A stretch of DNA of 64,000 bases from Parasponia andersonii. Its lineage: Eukaryota > Streptophyta > Magnoliopsida > Rosales > Cannabaceae. The notes under the pieces are model-generated. The model had not been told where the DNA came from. It saw nothing but the letters and a program-made list of their open reading frames with translations, and made no database searches. The stretch covers positions 580,934 through 644,933 of the forward strand of contig JXTB01000185.1 of NCBI GenBank assembly GCA_002914805.1, given 5' to 3'. The position numbers and the translations under genes were made by a program. Below are positions 35,999 to 48,207 of the stretch, piece after piece. Numbering within the stretch: the stretch's first letter is position 1; the number at the start of each line of letters is the position of its first letter.

Positions 35999-37224
35999 TG
36001 ATTATATAGGAAATAATTAAATTAAGCAGATTGATCAATGTATTATGCATAATATATGTATTTTATACTATCTATTTGAAGTCCGCTGTCCGTACAAATA
36101 TGTTTGTCTAACCGGATGTACTTACTGCATATAGAGAATGGAGCTTTAACTACACTATGTATTAATGCTCTGATCAATGATCTAGACATACATGTTTGTC
36201 CTTTTTTCATGTAAGATTCCCATTGAATCTTAAGCAATTAATTAAGAGGACTTTTTTGTTTGATATATATATATATATATTATATGTATGTATTAATCCA
36301 TTGAACGTAATGGCTAACCATGGGATTTTTCATTTTTCCTTTTCCCCCTCCCAGAAATCAATCGAGAAAAGTAATCATTAAATCACAGTCACACACATAT
36401 AATATGTGTGTATACTCCATTAGTGTTTCTAACTCAAAAATAAGTAAATATCATGCTAATAGGAGTTCTTTGATACATAATTATTTGTGAATTTAGTTTA
36501 TTTATGTAGCAGATGCTGACTAATATAATGTTATCAATTCAAAAAAAATTATCAAGATACGTAGATCTAAATTATTAATTACTAGATCCTAACATCCAAA
36601 AAAAAGAAGGGAAAAAAAAACTTTCTTATCTCTAAAGCTTGAGAAACTAATTAATCGGTGATGAACTAAATAAAGAGGTGGTATATATATCTAGGACACA
36701 TAGGACAGGTCCATGGAAGAACCTCCAGAGATTAGGTACTTACGTACGAGATGATACGTATCTAAGCTCTATATCAATGATGCACTATCGTAGCTAGCAA
36801 TGCATGTGATCACGATGAACACAAATTTGGTTGTCTCTTTTCCCGAAGTAGAAGCTTCTGAGATCTATAGCTAGCCAGATTCGGATCCACGTTTGTTTAT
36901 AATAAAAAAAAATTTCACATCCACGTCAGCTTAGCTTATACGATGTAAGAATATTTCACCGCATCATAATCCCAACAACCCAAATGTATTCCCTATAACA
37001 GTACTTTGGGATTGATCCCACTGTTTAGAATTTTGTCCAAAAGACAAATCCGTCTAAGCATGTTATAGATATTCTTCATTAGTAACTTATAAGGTCGAAA
37101 GAATCCTAGAAAGAAATTATGATCTTGTCGAAAACGAAAGACACCAATGCTTTTCACCTAACCTTCTGTCCTAGAGTCAGCAATATTATAAAGAAGTATA
37201 AATACTATGCATGCATGCATGTGA

Positions 37225-37262
<38 letters not shown>

Positions 37263-39164
37263 TGATCACCAATTAGAAAGTATTTTTTTTTAGCTATATA
37301 TATATATCAATTTAATTAATGAAAATTTGTCATACATATTTCTTTATAATAAGAAAAAAGAGAAATAATTATAATAAGAAAAAAGAGAAATAACATTAAT
37401 TATATACATCTTTTCATGTATTTTATTATAGTCATTCAATCACTATTACATAATAATCTAACGACTAAAAAAAAAAACCTATATATAGGTAAAAAAAATA
37501 CCTACTAGATTGGCAACCTTTATATATATATTTTTATATATATATATAGCATATTATAACTCTAAGGTCATGTTTGCTTTGATGGAATAGAATAAGAAAA
37601 TGAGAATTGTAACGAAGTTGAATTGAAATAGGACTAAAAATGATATTTTATTATTTGGTTGAATTAGTGTAATAGAATAGAATAAATATTGTATGGACCA
37701 AAATATCTTTGCTTTTAGATATCCTAATAGGGTATAAAGGGAAAATTGAATTTTACACTAATTGACAAAAAATTAGACTCATTATTCCTTAGTTTTTGGA
37801 AGGATTAAGAATTCTACAAAATATTGGAATTAAGATTTCAAAAAAAATCTTGATTCTATACTTTAAATCCAACCAAATAATGAAATGATCATTCTATTCC
37901 AAAATCCATTCTAACTAAACAAACATGCCATAAATATCTCATTGTCTAAAAAAATTTACTTGAAACGAACAAAAACAAGTGTGAGTTTTCGGAAAACTAC
38001 ATTAAATTTGTAGCAGCCTCACAATTATAATGCTAACTATACTATTAATTACAAGCTAAATTGCATCCACTTGTTTTGTACAATTAGCTTCCTCGTGTTT
38101 AGGCATTTATAACACCCCAACTGCTCCATTTTTCATTATTTCCTGTACACAACAGTACAGGCTGAAAGATATAGTAAGAAGTCTGATCATTATAATTACT
38201 TCTTTCTTTCTCTTTTTACACAAAATAATTTAATTGTGTACTCAATATCGTATATATCTCAGTGCCTATTACAGGAAATATTTAACTAAATTTTTAAAGA
38301 GAGAAAGAGAGTTCTCTTCTCAATGACAAAGCTCATACCATATATATAAATGCTTTCTCTTCTGATCTTACTTGGAAAAGAACATTAAATATTGAATCAA
38401 CATAAATGCATTGAAGATATAAGCTTAATTAATTACTCAACTAATTGCGTATCAAATTAAATCACTTAATTAGTTACTATTGAATCAACCTAAATGCATA
38501 TTGTAGAAATAAGCTTAATTAGTCACTCAATTAATTGCGTATCAAATTAGATCAATTAATTAGTTGACTACTTGTTTATTAACTTACCCCACACCAGGAG
38601 GAAAAGAGAAAGAGACACACATTAAGTAGAACCACTCGGACTCTGTTAAGTCCTCCGGGGACAAGGCGGCGCAAGGCCTCCGTGACGGCTGGTTCGTCTC
38701 TCCGGCGGACAACGAGTCGTAGAGCTCTCTAAGCTGTTGACTTCTCTGGAGTGAAGCCTCCTCCGCGCTGACTTCCATTGGTTGAACCGTTTTCCTTGTC
38801 TTGATTGCTCCATTGTAATACCCGTCTCCCCAAACTAATATCCTGATCATGATCATGAACCAAACCATCATAAACTAATTAACTAATTTATCATGTTGCA
38901 AAATAAGGACTAAGTACTATATACATATCTATAATAATAAAGTTATAAAAGAAGACTATCAAGAATCCCATATAGTTGGTTGCTTGTTGTCTGGTTTCTT
39001 TTTTTTTTTTTTTTTCAAAAAAAAAAAAATAAAGAATCAAACTATAAATAATATTGTTACCCTTGTTGAGGACATAATTGCCAGAAGAGGCTATAAGTCC
39101 ACTGAACTGATTGCACCGCCGTCTGCAACATGGTTTGGAGCTGGTTACTCGGCGGTGCAGCCAT
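30332..39164 (-). CDS. TT8: TT8/AN1-type bHLH transcription factor, frameshifted in exon 6
   Basis: Eight exons on the - strand: 39164-39061, 38842-38588, 35917-35821, 35637-35623 (15 nt), 35231-35175, 34950-34381, 31508-30523 and 30418-30332 (TGA). Family blocks: MAAPPSNQLQTMLQTAVQSV, QWTYSLFWQLCPQQG, LVWGDGYYNGAIKTRKTVQ and LTESEWFYLMCVSFSFPPG (MYB-interacting region), an acidic stretch in exon 6, then in exon 7 the bHLH domain (HVMAERRRREKLNERFIILR, with the His/Glu/Arg DNA contacts) and an ACT-like C-terminus. TT8 joins an R2R3-MYB and the WD40 protein TTG1 in the MBW complex, which activates late anthocyanin and proanthocyanidin genes in the nucleus. Exon 6 carries two extra bases in an AC run (within 34919-34924): the frame reads LGFIQH, then Thr and stop (187 aa), while the rest of the gene is open in the other frame (about 720 aa family-like length). 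No alternative splice site nearby repairs it. Confidence 0.93.
31611..31770. mobile_element. Diverged MITE copy (inverted) in TT8 intron 6
   Basis: Its reverse complement resembles 28724-28945: a TTTTCACGC...GATGATCCAACGAC stretch matches TTTTTATGCACG...GATGATCTAACGGC, with AT-rich flanks. The ends are worn, so the limits are approximate. Confidence 0.5.
33702..33813. repeat. 56-bp tandem duplication in TT8 intron 6
   Basis: The units 33702-33757 and 33758-33813 are nearly identical (CATTCATTATATTTTTAAGA ... ACGTGAGTTGGGATT), differing by about one base. Confidence 0.92.
33822..34339. mobile_element. Foldback/MITE-like inverted repeat in TT8 intron 6
   Basis: The left arm 33822-33968 (GGATAATAACAAAAATG ... 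AATTAACAAATAAAATATCAAAA) is complementary to the right arm 34195-34339 (TTTTGATATTTTATTTGTTAA ... TTGTTATTGTC). The core contains a 49-bp tandem duplication (34079-34127 and 34128-34176). It lies only about 40 bp from the donor of exon 6. It has no coding capacity. Confidence 0.8.
35323..35352. repeat. (TA)n microsatellite in TT8 intron 4
   Basis: A TA dinucleotide run of about 15 units, one of several in this locus (also 35591-35611, 35967-35996, 37231-37256, 32097-32117). They lie in introns of TT8. Confidence 0.9.
35623..35637 (-). other. TT8: 15-nt microexon of TT8
   Basis: It encodes Ser-Ala-Gly-Val-Gln and is bounded by AG (35639-35638) and GTACGT (35622-35617). It is required to join LAK (exon 3) to TVVCIPLLDG (exon 5) as in the family. 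A (TA)n run starts 11 bases after its donor. The acceptor side lacks a pyrimidine tract (GGCGCCATTCCACCAG). Skipping it keeps the frame and would remove five residues. Confidence 0.82.
37264..37518. mobile_element. Short MITE, family copy 2, in TT8 intron 2
   Basis: It starts CACCAATTAGAAAGTATTTT and ends AAAATACCTACTAGATTGGC, matching the ends of 28724-28945, and shares the interior AGAAATAACATTAAT and ATAATCTAACGACTA. It contains a 24-bp tandem duplication (ATAATAAGAAAAAAGAGAAA, about 37347-37392). Confidence 0.73.
37566..37930. mobile_element. Tourist-like (PIF/Harbinger) MITE in TT8 intron 2, TSD TAA
   Basis: 365 bp. The left end GGTCATGTTTGCTTT and right end (reverse complement) TGGCATGTTTGTTTA form imperfect terminal inverted repeats. 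TAA flanks it on both sides (37563-37565 and 37931-37933), the 3-bp duplication typical of PIF/Harbinger. It has no coding capacity. Confidence 0.78.
38390..38571. repeat. 88-bp tandem duplication in TT8 intron 2
   Basis: The units 38390-38477 and 38478-38571 share TATTGAATCAAC, AATAAGCTTAATTA-type blocks and AATTGCGTATCAAATTA. The second unit ends about 17 bp from the exon 2 donor. Confidence 0.9.
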
Positions 39165-39462
39165 TAATCTTGCTTACTGAGATTACTGGATCACCCTCCT
39201 TTTTATGTTTCAAATTTCACAAAGTTTTCTTTGAACTATATATAATTATAAGAAATTGATATCGAGGAAAGAAAAATTGATTTGGTTTTAATCATTAAAA
39301 GTAGTAGTAGAGATAAAGAAATCAGGAGGAGGATGGTTGAGCTAATAATCAAAGCTTAGAAAGAAGGGAGAAAGGGTAATTAATAGGGATTGAGAGAGAA
39401 GAGAAAAGAGGTAGGTAGGACTTAGAGTTTGAGTGAGAGAGTAGCATAAAAAGGTAGCCAGA

Positions 39463-39475
39463 TATAATATATAAA
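39463..39475 (-). promoter_or_regulatory. TT8: Probable TATA box of TT8
   Basis: On the - strand TTTATATATTATA lies about 300 bp upstream of the TT8 ATG, so transcription would start near 39435 and leave a 5' UTR of about 270 bases rich in CT. An ACGT-core site (TACGTG on the + strand) lies near 39492. This is position and motif only. Confidence 0.4.
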
Positions 39476-41012
39476 TGACTTTGAGGAAGATTACGTGAGT
39501 TGCCCAAGAAAATACTAACACCTTCGTAGTATAAGAATCCCTGCCTTGTTGCTAAAAAAAAAAAAGGAAAATAGAAAAAAAATATCTGTCTTGAAGAAAA
39601 ATAAATAAATAAATAAATAAAAGATTTAAGGGTGTAATTTAAGAGAGATAGAGAGAGACTAGGATTTTAAAGTATGTTATAGGGGTTTCTGCTTTTTTTT
39701 ATTATTATTATTATATATATAGTATATTTTTGACTGGTTGGCCTAACAGACGGTTCACACAGTGTCATACTCAGTTGGGTGTGTGGAGATTTTGTTAGTT
39801 GTATTCTCTCTCTATGTTGTGGATTTGATTGGTACTTGGAATATTGAGTGAGAGAGAGAGACAGAGGATTAGGTGGCGAAGACTGGGCGTTGGAGAATAG
39901 AGATTTAGAAAAGAGAATATAAAGTGAGTACGCTATTGGACTTGGAAAGGTACCAATAATTCACATCCACCTTTGTCATATTTATGCCAAGTAATTAACC
40001 CAGAAAATGTTAAAAGGTTACTACACGGTACACACTAATAGAGTCATCGAGACGAACTCTAAGTTTTTAAATTTTAAATTTATACATATAATTACTACTC
40101 ACATTTCCATTAGCATATAGCCAAAATTACTCTATGTCCAACTAAAGCTCTCATCTCCCAATTCCCAAACTACGAAAACCAAGTCTTCCACTGTTGCCCA
40201 ATAAATGCCCATTTCTTAAATTGTTTTATTTCTCCCTTTTAATTAACTCTTGGATGAGGTTTCCCTTTTCCTTTAATCGATTATCGCTGTGTCTTTTTCA
40301 AAAGAAGTACGCCACTTTATTTTACCTCTTTTTATTTATTTATTTATTTATTTTTTGCTTTTCACAAATGATTATTCCTCTTGGACACTAGATTCTACAA
40401 AAATAATTTTAATAATTTAAAACGTCTATTATTCGCCTTATAAAAAAAAAGGTCTAGTATTCCCTTCAAAAAAATATCTTTACAATTTTTATTTTTGAGT
40501 TTGGGAATGGACATTCAAATGTGATTTCCAGATATTATTTTGGTAAATGCTAAACATGGTCTTAATAGTTAGGGATCTCCAATGTGTAAGAGCAAAATGC
40601 CAATTTTCATCATTTGTTTTTAGAACTACAAAATGATTCCCCTCAAATTGTCAAACTATGTCAGAATTATCCTTCAGAAAGCTTTCCATAGGCTTTTGTC
40701 GGTATTTTATTCGAAAATGAAAAATAATCAAATTATCTATTAAACTGGCACTCAAACATTTTTTTCTTAAAAAGAGAAACGGGTTTTTGGTTATAGATTA
40801 AGGAGGTAGTCAAAGTATTTGATTAATTGTGATTAAGAGTATTAGTATCATTTCACAACATAAATCACCAAATCTGACTACATAGATAATTTTGACCAAT
40901 TTTGACAAATTAAGGAGACATAATTTTGCATTTAAAAAGAAAATAATGAAACTAATATTTCTCTAAACCACAGAGAGATTTATAACATCTTGAATTGTAA
41001 ATTTTATGCAGA
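39476..41012. other. TT8 upstream region
   Basis: This is sequence upstream of the probable TT8 TATA box. It holds A-rich tracts (39554-39620), GA-rich stretches (39840-39910), and no gene I can support. The T-rich run at 40330-40355 yields only a low-complexity open frame. Confidence 0.5.
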
Positions 41013-41395
41013 GATAACAATATAGATTATGACATGATAACACGATTCAAAATTCGCATGATTATCCCAATTTATTTGACACGAAATTGATTCGAATTGA
41101 CACGATTAAGTAATTTTTTAATAAATTATATTAAATAATTATTTTCAAAAAAATATTTTTTCATGAATTTCTTGTAAATAAAATAAAAAACATAGAGATA
41201 ATAAACTAGTTTTTTCTTACTATAATAAAATTTAATTAAAAAAATCAAATAAACTAACAATTATATTATTTATCTACATTTTGCCTCATGAAACTGTACG
41301 TCGTTTTTCTTAAACACATGATATTTAAGTTAATCTGTTAACGACACGATTTAATTAGGTTAAACATGACACGATATAGATTGCCACTCTTAATT
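41013..41395. mobile_element. Possible small inverted-repeat element
   Basis: The left end AACAATATAGATTATGACATG and right end (reverse complement GGCAATCTATATCGTGTCATG) are roughly complementary, and GACACGATT-type words recur inside. The limits and type are uncertain; no target duplication is clear. Confidence 0.4.
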
Positions 41396-41778
41396 TAATG
41401 TTTAACTTTGTTTATCTTAAATACTAAGTAATTATCTAATGTCACGTCATTTAAGATTTAATTTTTTTCAAAACAATTTTAATGTGTGTAGACTTATTCT
41501 AATTAATTCCCATATTAACTTAGTAGTTTGAGATATGCACTGACATCACTCTCTAATGGAACTGGAGAGCCCATATTGCAATTAGAGCGTGGGTTCCCCG
41601 TCACTATTAGAGCGAGGTGTGGGGGCATCACTGCTGTATATTTATATAAATTCAATTTTCATAAATTAAATGTATATATCTTTTGGACTTTGTCGGATCT
41701 CATGCATGTCGTCTCGTCGAAATCTGGTCGATGATAAAGCCTTTTTGTTAGTAGCGAGCAGTGGATCAATAATAATAA

Positions 41779-42751
41779 GGTTTTTTTTTAATAAAAAACC
41801 CCTGAACTTAAACAAATTAGTAAAAATAATGGTGAACTCAATTTTTTAAAGTAAAATTCTCTAAAATCCTTAAAATTAATTTTATTAGAAAAAAAGTGTT
41901 TTTATTAATTTTTTTTACAATCAAGTTTATATTCTTTTATTTGTGGATTTTAGGTCATTATTTTTAGATTTTTATTTCATATTAATTTCTTTTAATCTTT
42001 TCTGTCAAATACTACTGTGAATTAGCCCTTACCTAAAACATACTCATTTTAACAGTGATAAAATTGGAGACAAATAGAAATTATTATTATTATTCTTTTA
42101 AAAAGTTGGGTTATCATTTTCGTTCAAGATGAATGTAAAAAACTAGAAAATTTTATATGGCTATAATATGGATCTATACTTTAGTCTAAGTATTAATATA
42201 TTTAAAAGAAAGGTATATGAATATATTGCTAATTTTATAAGACATATATTGTCAATTTTATGTTTTGTCATTCTAATTTTATAAGACATATATTATCAAA
42301 ATTTTATATAGTTCTAATATGGATCTACTTTGGCATATGAATACTTGGACCAAAATAGATGCATATTAGAACTATTTAAAATTTTAATTTCTTCCATCTG
42401 TCTTGAACGAAAATAATAAACTAATTTTTTTTAAAATAATAATTTATCTTTGTTTCCAAATTTATCCCTAAGATGAGCACGTTTTGGACAAGTACTAATT
42501 AACGACAGTTTTGGATAGAAAGATTAAAATGATTAATGTGAAACAAAAATCTAAGAATGAGGACCTAAAAGTCACAAATAAAAAAAAGATTTTATTATAA
42601 AAATAAATTAATAGAAATATTTTTCTTTTCTTAAGAAACTAATATTGAAACTAATATTAGGGACTTCAGGAGGTTTTGCTAACAAAATTTAAGTTTAAGG
42701 TTAATTTTACTAAATTATTCTGAATTCAAAATATTTTTATATTAAAAATCC
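41779..42751. mobile_element. Mutator-like TIR element (MULE-MITE), 973 bp, 9-bp TSD
   Basis: The element is flanked by a perfect 9-bp duplication TAATAATAA (41770-41778 and 42752-42760). It starts GGTTTTTTTTTAATAAAAAA and ends ATATTAAAAATCC. The two halves are long inverted repeats about the middle (near 42270): GTGGATTTTAGGTCATTATT near 41943 pairs with AATGAGGACCTAAAAGTCAC near 42555. A 9-bp duplication with long TIRs is the Mutator signature. No transposase frame is present, so it is non-autonomous. Confidence 0.85.
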
Positions 42752-43114
42752 TAATAATAAATCTGCATAGAGAAGACGAACACTAGCTACTAATATGAAA
42801 GACGTAGGTACATACTTTTTATATAAATATATATTGCCCTATATATATATATATGTTTGGCAAGGGTAAAAGTGAAAGGAAAGAAAAGAAAAAGAGTGAA
42901 GGGATTTTTATAGAGAAATTGGAAGACACTACAAAAAAACTGTACATTTAGTCTCAATAAAATTCATGACTAAAAGTTAAATGTTTGTGATCAAAAGAAT
43001 ATCATTGTCAATATGATATAACTAAAAAGTTCGTGGTTAACTATTTCAGTAACAAAAGAATGCAATTTGCACTGTGACTAAATATACGTTAGTCATGAAC
43101 ACCAATTTTAAAAT

Positions 43115-43364
43115 TATACGTAAAAAGTTGTGATTAAAATAATACTGGTGCAATTTATTGCTAAATTTTATTTTTATCAGTCATAAGAAATATTTGGTTA
43201 TAATTAAATGTAATTTAAAAATTATATGTAAAAAGTTGTGACTAAAATAATATTAGTGACAATTTGTCGCTAAATTTTATTTTTGATCAGTCATAAGAAA
43301 TTTTTGGTTATAATTAAATGTAATTTTAAAATCATATGTAAAAAGTTGTGACTAAAATAATATT
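43115..43364. repeat. Tandem repeat, about 126-bp unit, interrupted by the gypsy element
   Basis: The unit contains AAAAAGTTGTGACTAAAATAATATT, then a TTGTCGCTAAATTTTATTTTT stretch, then CAGTCATAAGAAATTTTTGG. Two copies lie left of the gypsy element and the third is completed at 50973-51050, so the insertion split an existing array. Confidence 0.8.
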
Positions 43365-44466
43365 TGTCATGACCCAAGACTGAGGTCAGTGGTAGAATGA
43401 GTATTTCATAAATTAGAAATACAAAAAAAAATATATTTTCTTAAAAAATGACTCAATTAATTCAAAATTTTATCCCGGGGTCTCTAATCTTTCAAAACTG
43501 GCTTCAACAAAATATTTAATTGAAAATAAAATCCTACAGTTATGCGTCACTCATTGAACATAGACCGTAATTAAAACAATTGTTTAATAATCGTACATCA
43601 CAAATCATCTCACACTCAAATACAGACATAAGTAATATAAACTATATCCAGATCTTATATCCTAATTTATAAAGTTTAATAAAATCCAAATTCCTACTCA
43701 AATTTAAATATTTCACAAGGCTCGTAGGAATTTACCAAAATATAAATAAATTAGTTATTCTGCAAATGCCTCGATCTAGTTCTTCTGATCCAAATCACAC
43801 TGAGTGCCACATGAGGTAAATGAATGGGGTGATCTTGTGCCCAGTTAAGTATCGATTATAAGTTTTTATATATATAAGAAATATACTCATGTTGAAGGTC
43901 CTGCATGGTTAGTATTCCATTCAAAAAAGTTTACAAAACCCAAGTAGAAATCATAGTCTAACGGTTCAAACATTCCAAACCATTGTAAAACATCCATAAA
44001 AACCAATACATATCTATTCAAGCAAACATATAACCATGTATATAACCATGATGTCCGATGTATCCTAAAGGATCACCTGTAAGTCCGAGCCACCTAAAGA
44101 GTGCCGTAAATCCGGTCACCCAATGTAGGGCATCGTAAGTGTGTGAATGTATACAAATGCTATATGAAAGATAGAATAAGGATGTGTACCATTTCCATAA
44201 AATCTCAAAAAAATAATGCACCACGTGTCAGCTTCTGGTTAACTAGGCACTGTTTTGCTTATTTACACTTTGACCCATTTTTTTTTGAAAATCTTCTCAA
44301 AAATACCCTTAAATAATTAAATTTTGACCCTAATTTTCAAACTTTTCTTATATTTTCTCCCAAATAAACCTAGACCCAAATCTGTCCAAATTCATCCAAT
44401 AATTAAAAATTTTTTTTATCGGGTCAAAAGATCGATTTGTCCTTGCAATTTTTAAGAGATTTCACA
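43365..44466 (-). repeat. 3' LTR (1102 bp, internally deleted)
   Basis: It matches the 5' LTR at both ends but lacks about 1.06 kb in the middle. The junction is near 44210-44222, where CTCAAAAAAATAATGCA runs directly into CACGTGTCAGCTTCTGG; in the 5' LTR these blocks lie near 49660 and 50735. A purine tract (AAGGAGGGAAAGA on the - strand) precedes its start. Confidence 0.88.
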
Positions 44467-44519
44467 TCTTTCCCTCCTTAAAAGAATTTCGTCCTGAAAT
44501 TCAAGAACAAGGTATACAC

Positions 44520-45709
44520 TCAAAGTATAACTTCAAGTTGAAAATTAAACAGGTGAGAGTATTTTTCATACATCTCTATCTCGAGTTCCCTAGTGGCTTT
44601 CTCTTCCTTGTGGTGATTCCAAAGAACTTTGACAAGTAGAATTTCTCTATTGCAAAGCACTTTGAGTTCTCTTCCCATTATTTGAACTGGTTGTTCTTCA
44701 TAAATAACATCATCTTGAATTGGTATCTCTACGTATTGAATTACATGGGATGAGTCAAGAACATATTTCCTCAACATTAAAACATGAAAGACATTGTGCA
44801 CATAGCCCAACTGTGGTGGTAAGTCCAATCGACATGCTACTGGCCTAATTCTTGCAGTAATCATAAATGGCCCGAGATATCTTGGAGCTAACTTTCCTTT
44901 AACTCTAAATCTAGTAACTCCGCGTCTTGGTGTGACCTTTAGAAACACTTGGTCATCAACGTCAAACTCTACTTCTCGTCTCAAGGGATATGCATAACTC
45001 TTTTGACGACTCTGAATAACCTTAAGTCTTTCTCTTATCATGTTGACCTTTTCAGTAGTCTCTTGTATCAATTCTAGCCCAAGAGTAACTCGCTCCTCTG
45101 CATCAACCCAACACAAGGGGGACCTACATGGTCTACTATATAATACCTCATATGGAGGCACACCCAAACTGGTTTGGTAGCTGTTGTTGTATGAAAACTC
45201 CATTAACGAAAAATGATCATCCCAGCTTCCACCAAAGTCCAGTATACATGAGAGAAGCATATTATCTAGAATCTGAATTGTTCTCTCAGATTGGCCATCT
45301 GTCTGTAGGTGATGAGCTGTACTAAGATTTAGTTCTGTTCCCAAATCTTTCTGTAAAGCTCTCCAGAACTGGATGTAAATCTTGGATCTCTATCAGAAAC
45401 AATGCTGGAAGGCACTCCATGTAAATGAACAATATGATCTACATAAAGACGACTAAGTCTGTTGAGAGAAAAATCAATTCGAATCGGTATAAAATGAGCA
45501 GTATTAGTCATTCGATCAACAATTACCCAAATTGCATCATTTTTCTTTTGAGTTCTCGGCAATCCCGTTACAAAATCCATAGTGATCTTATCCCATTTCC
45601 ATTTTGGAATAGGCAATAGCTGAAGTAATCCAGCTTGTCTTTGATGTTCTGCTTTTACTTGCTGACAGGTTATACACTTAGCCATAAAAGTAGCTACGTC
45701 TCGTTTCAT
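44520..45709 (-). pseudogene. Gypsy integrase with chromodomain-like C-terminus
   Basis: The segment 45709-45329 has the zinc-module end (CITCQQVKAEHQRQAGLLQ) and core (KITMDFVTGLP, IVSDRDPRFTS), with two catalytic Asp present. The segment 45344-44520 continues with HLQTDGQSERTIQILDNML (catalytic Glu in QSERTIQ), the GPF motif region YLGPFMITARI, and a tail VLWNHHKEEKATRELEIEMY typical of chromodomain remnants. The two overlap in different frames, so a frameshift separates them. Confidence 0.9.
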
Positions 45710-46285
45710 GCCTTTTCACCAATACTACCTTTTTAAGTCATGATACATCTTAGTACTATCGGGATGTATTGCAAACTTAGATTTGTGAGCTCCAGTCAAG
45801 ATAATCCCTCAAAGGTGTGGATCATTAGTTCCAACTAACTTTCCATTGAAGAGTACAAATCCTTCTCTATTAATACTCCAACTATCTAGTTGTTCACCAT
45901 TCTGAGGTTGATTCTAGATTTTCCTTAATTCTTGATCTTGCCATTGACTCTGTTGAACTATCTGAAGAAGTGAAAGAATAGCCACTATATTGCTAACATA
46001 AGCAACATTATTTTTCTCAAAATATTCCAAATTATAATCACTAATAGTGACTGAATTTTTCTACTCTTCAAGTATCAAAGAAGTAAGTATACCATGAGAT
46101 TTACGACTCAAAGCATCTGCTACCACATCTGCCTTTCTAGGATAATACTGAAGATTGAAATCATAATCCTCCTTATATTCAATCCATCTCCTCTATCTCA
46201 AATTCAAGTCTCGTTGATTGAAGAGATATTTCAAACTCTTGTGATCGGAGTAAATATCAAACTTAACACCATACAAGTAACATCT

Positions 46286-46510
46286 CTAGATCTTGAGAGC
46301 AAATATTACATCCGCCAATTCTAAATTATGAGCAGAATAGTTCTTTTCATGAGGTTTCAACTGACGAGAAGCATAATCTACAACCTGACCATTTTGCATT
46401 AAAACACATCCCAATCCTAGACTAGAAGCGTCTGTGTACACCACATATGGTTCACTACTATCAGGGATAATCAGAATAGGTGCAATTGTCAGTTTTTCCT
46501 TCAATTTCAT
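46286..46510 (-). pseudogene. Gypsy RNase H fragment
   Basis: It shows [34 protein letters not shown] and [15 protein letters not shown], the first and second acidic blocks of RNase H. The remainder (46285-45720) is broken but recognisable as the link to integrase. Confidence 0.87.
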
Positions 46511-46534
46511 GAATGATGTCTCACACTCATCATT

Positions 46535-47173
46535 CTAAGCAAACTTGACATCTTTCCTCGTTAACTTGGTTAAAGGCAATGCAATACTAGAGAAGTTTTC
46601 CACAAAACGACGATAATAACCAGCTAAACCAAGGAAACTCCGCATCTCAGTAACATTTCTCGATCTTTCCCATCCTAGAATAGACTCTATCTTAGACGAA
46701 TCAACTGAGATACTATTTTGAGAAATCACATGGCCCAAGAATTTAACTTCTATCATCCAGAAATCACATTTCGATCTCTTGGCATATAATTGATGATCTC
46801 TCAAAGTCAGAAGCACGGTCCTTAAATGTTCAGCATGTTCTTCCCGAGCCTTAGAATAAATCAAAATGTCATCAGCAAACACAACCACGAATCTATCCAA
46901 ATAAGGTCTGAAGATTCTGTTTATAAGGTCCATGAACACTGCAGGTGCATTCATCAATCTGAAAAGTATAACCAGAAACTCAAAATTACCATATCGAGTC
47001 CTAAATGCAGTTTTTGGTATGTCTTCCTTATGAAACTTCAGTTGGTGACACCCAGATCTCAAGTCTATCTTTGAAAAGAATTTGGATCCATCGAGTTGGT
47101 CAAACAACTCGTCAATTCTTGGCAAAGGATATTTGTTCTTTATCGTAAGCTGGTTTAGCTTTCTGTAGTTCAC
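46535..47173 (-). pseudogene. Gypsy reverse transcriptase
   Basis: It runs from [20 protein letters not shown] through [34 protein letters not shown] and the active site [11 protein letters not shown] to [15 protein letters not shown]. The two catalytic Asp residues are kept; the preceding residue is Ala, where Leu or Ile is usual. The preceding N-terminal part (about 47180-47340) has stops. Confidence 0.9.
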
Positions 47174-47922
47174 ACAAGGTATGAGTGTACCATCAGCTTT
47201 CTTGGCAAAGAGAACTGGAGCACCCTAAGGTAAGGTACTACTCTTGATGAACCCTTTTGACAATAGGTCATCTAGTTGTTCCCTTAATTCAGTCATCTCT
47301 ACAGGGGCCATTCGATAAATGGGAATAGAAACTTGTTAAGCTCCAAAAACTAAGTCGATACAGAATTCAATCTCTCTGTCAGGTGGTAATCCAGGTGAAT
47401 CTTCTGGAAAGACATCAGAAAATTCACTAAACACTGATATCTATGGGTATTTATCTACAGCTCCTATCTCTCTATCAATGGTGAATAGGCTTCCATAACA
47501 TTCCAATTTCTTTCTTCCACTAATACATGCTCTCAGAAGAGGACTGAGGCTTATTGGATTCAAACTAGCTTGATACACAACTGAATACCCATCTTCAATA
47601 TGAAGAGTCACTTTTCTTCTATGTAATTCTTGTGGTGAAGGTAGAATCCTGAGGATGATACTGGTGCTGAACAGGAGAGTTAGAAGTTGGAGCTGAGCTC
47701 TAGAAATGAGCAGACCTAGTTTACTGACCAGGGATGGGCATCGAAGTTGCTTGACTCCCCTGTGGTCCTCTGGTGGTTAGTAAAGGAGTCTGCAAAAGCT
47801 GGGGGCAATTTCTTCTAAAATGGCCCTATTGACCATAGTAGTGGTAGGAATACAGAGTAAAACGTCCACTTCCTGTTGAAACAGAACTGCCACTGAGTCC
47901 TACTTTGTGAACCCTGTCTTTG

Positions 47923-48207
47923 CTATCGACCCTTTTTCATTTTCTGCTCATCAGTACCTTTTCCCTTATATCCACCAGTAGTTCCTCTATCACCAATTAG
48001 CATAGCTTCAATTCTCTGAGTTGTACCATAAGCCTCAATATGGGTAGTAATTTGAAATGGCTCAAGTTTAGTGTGAATCTCTGGCCTTAAGTTGGTTCTG
48101 AAATAAACCACTTGAAGTCTCGAATGGTTTCCCGATGTATGAGCATACTGGGAGAGTTCCATAAATCTCACATAGTATTTATCAATAATCATACTACCTT
48201 GGCACAA
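47923..48207 (-). pseudogene. Gypsy gag fragment
   Basis: It includes SMIIDKYYVRFMELSQYAHT and LRPEIHTKLEPF, matching the middle of the retrotransposon gag domain (motif YxxxFxELSxYAP). The flanking gag parts are broken by stops (48210-48660). It is closely related to the fragment at 60238-60477. Confidence 0.8.
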
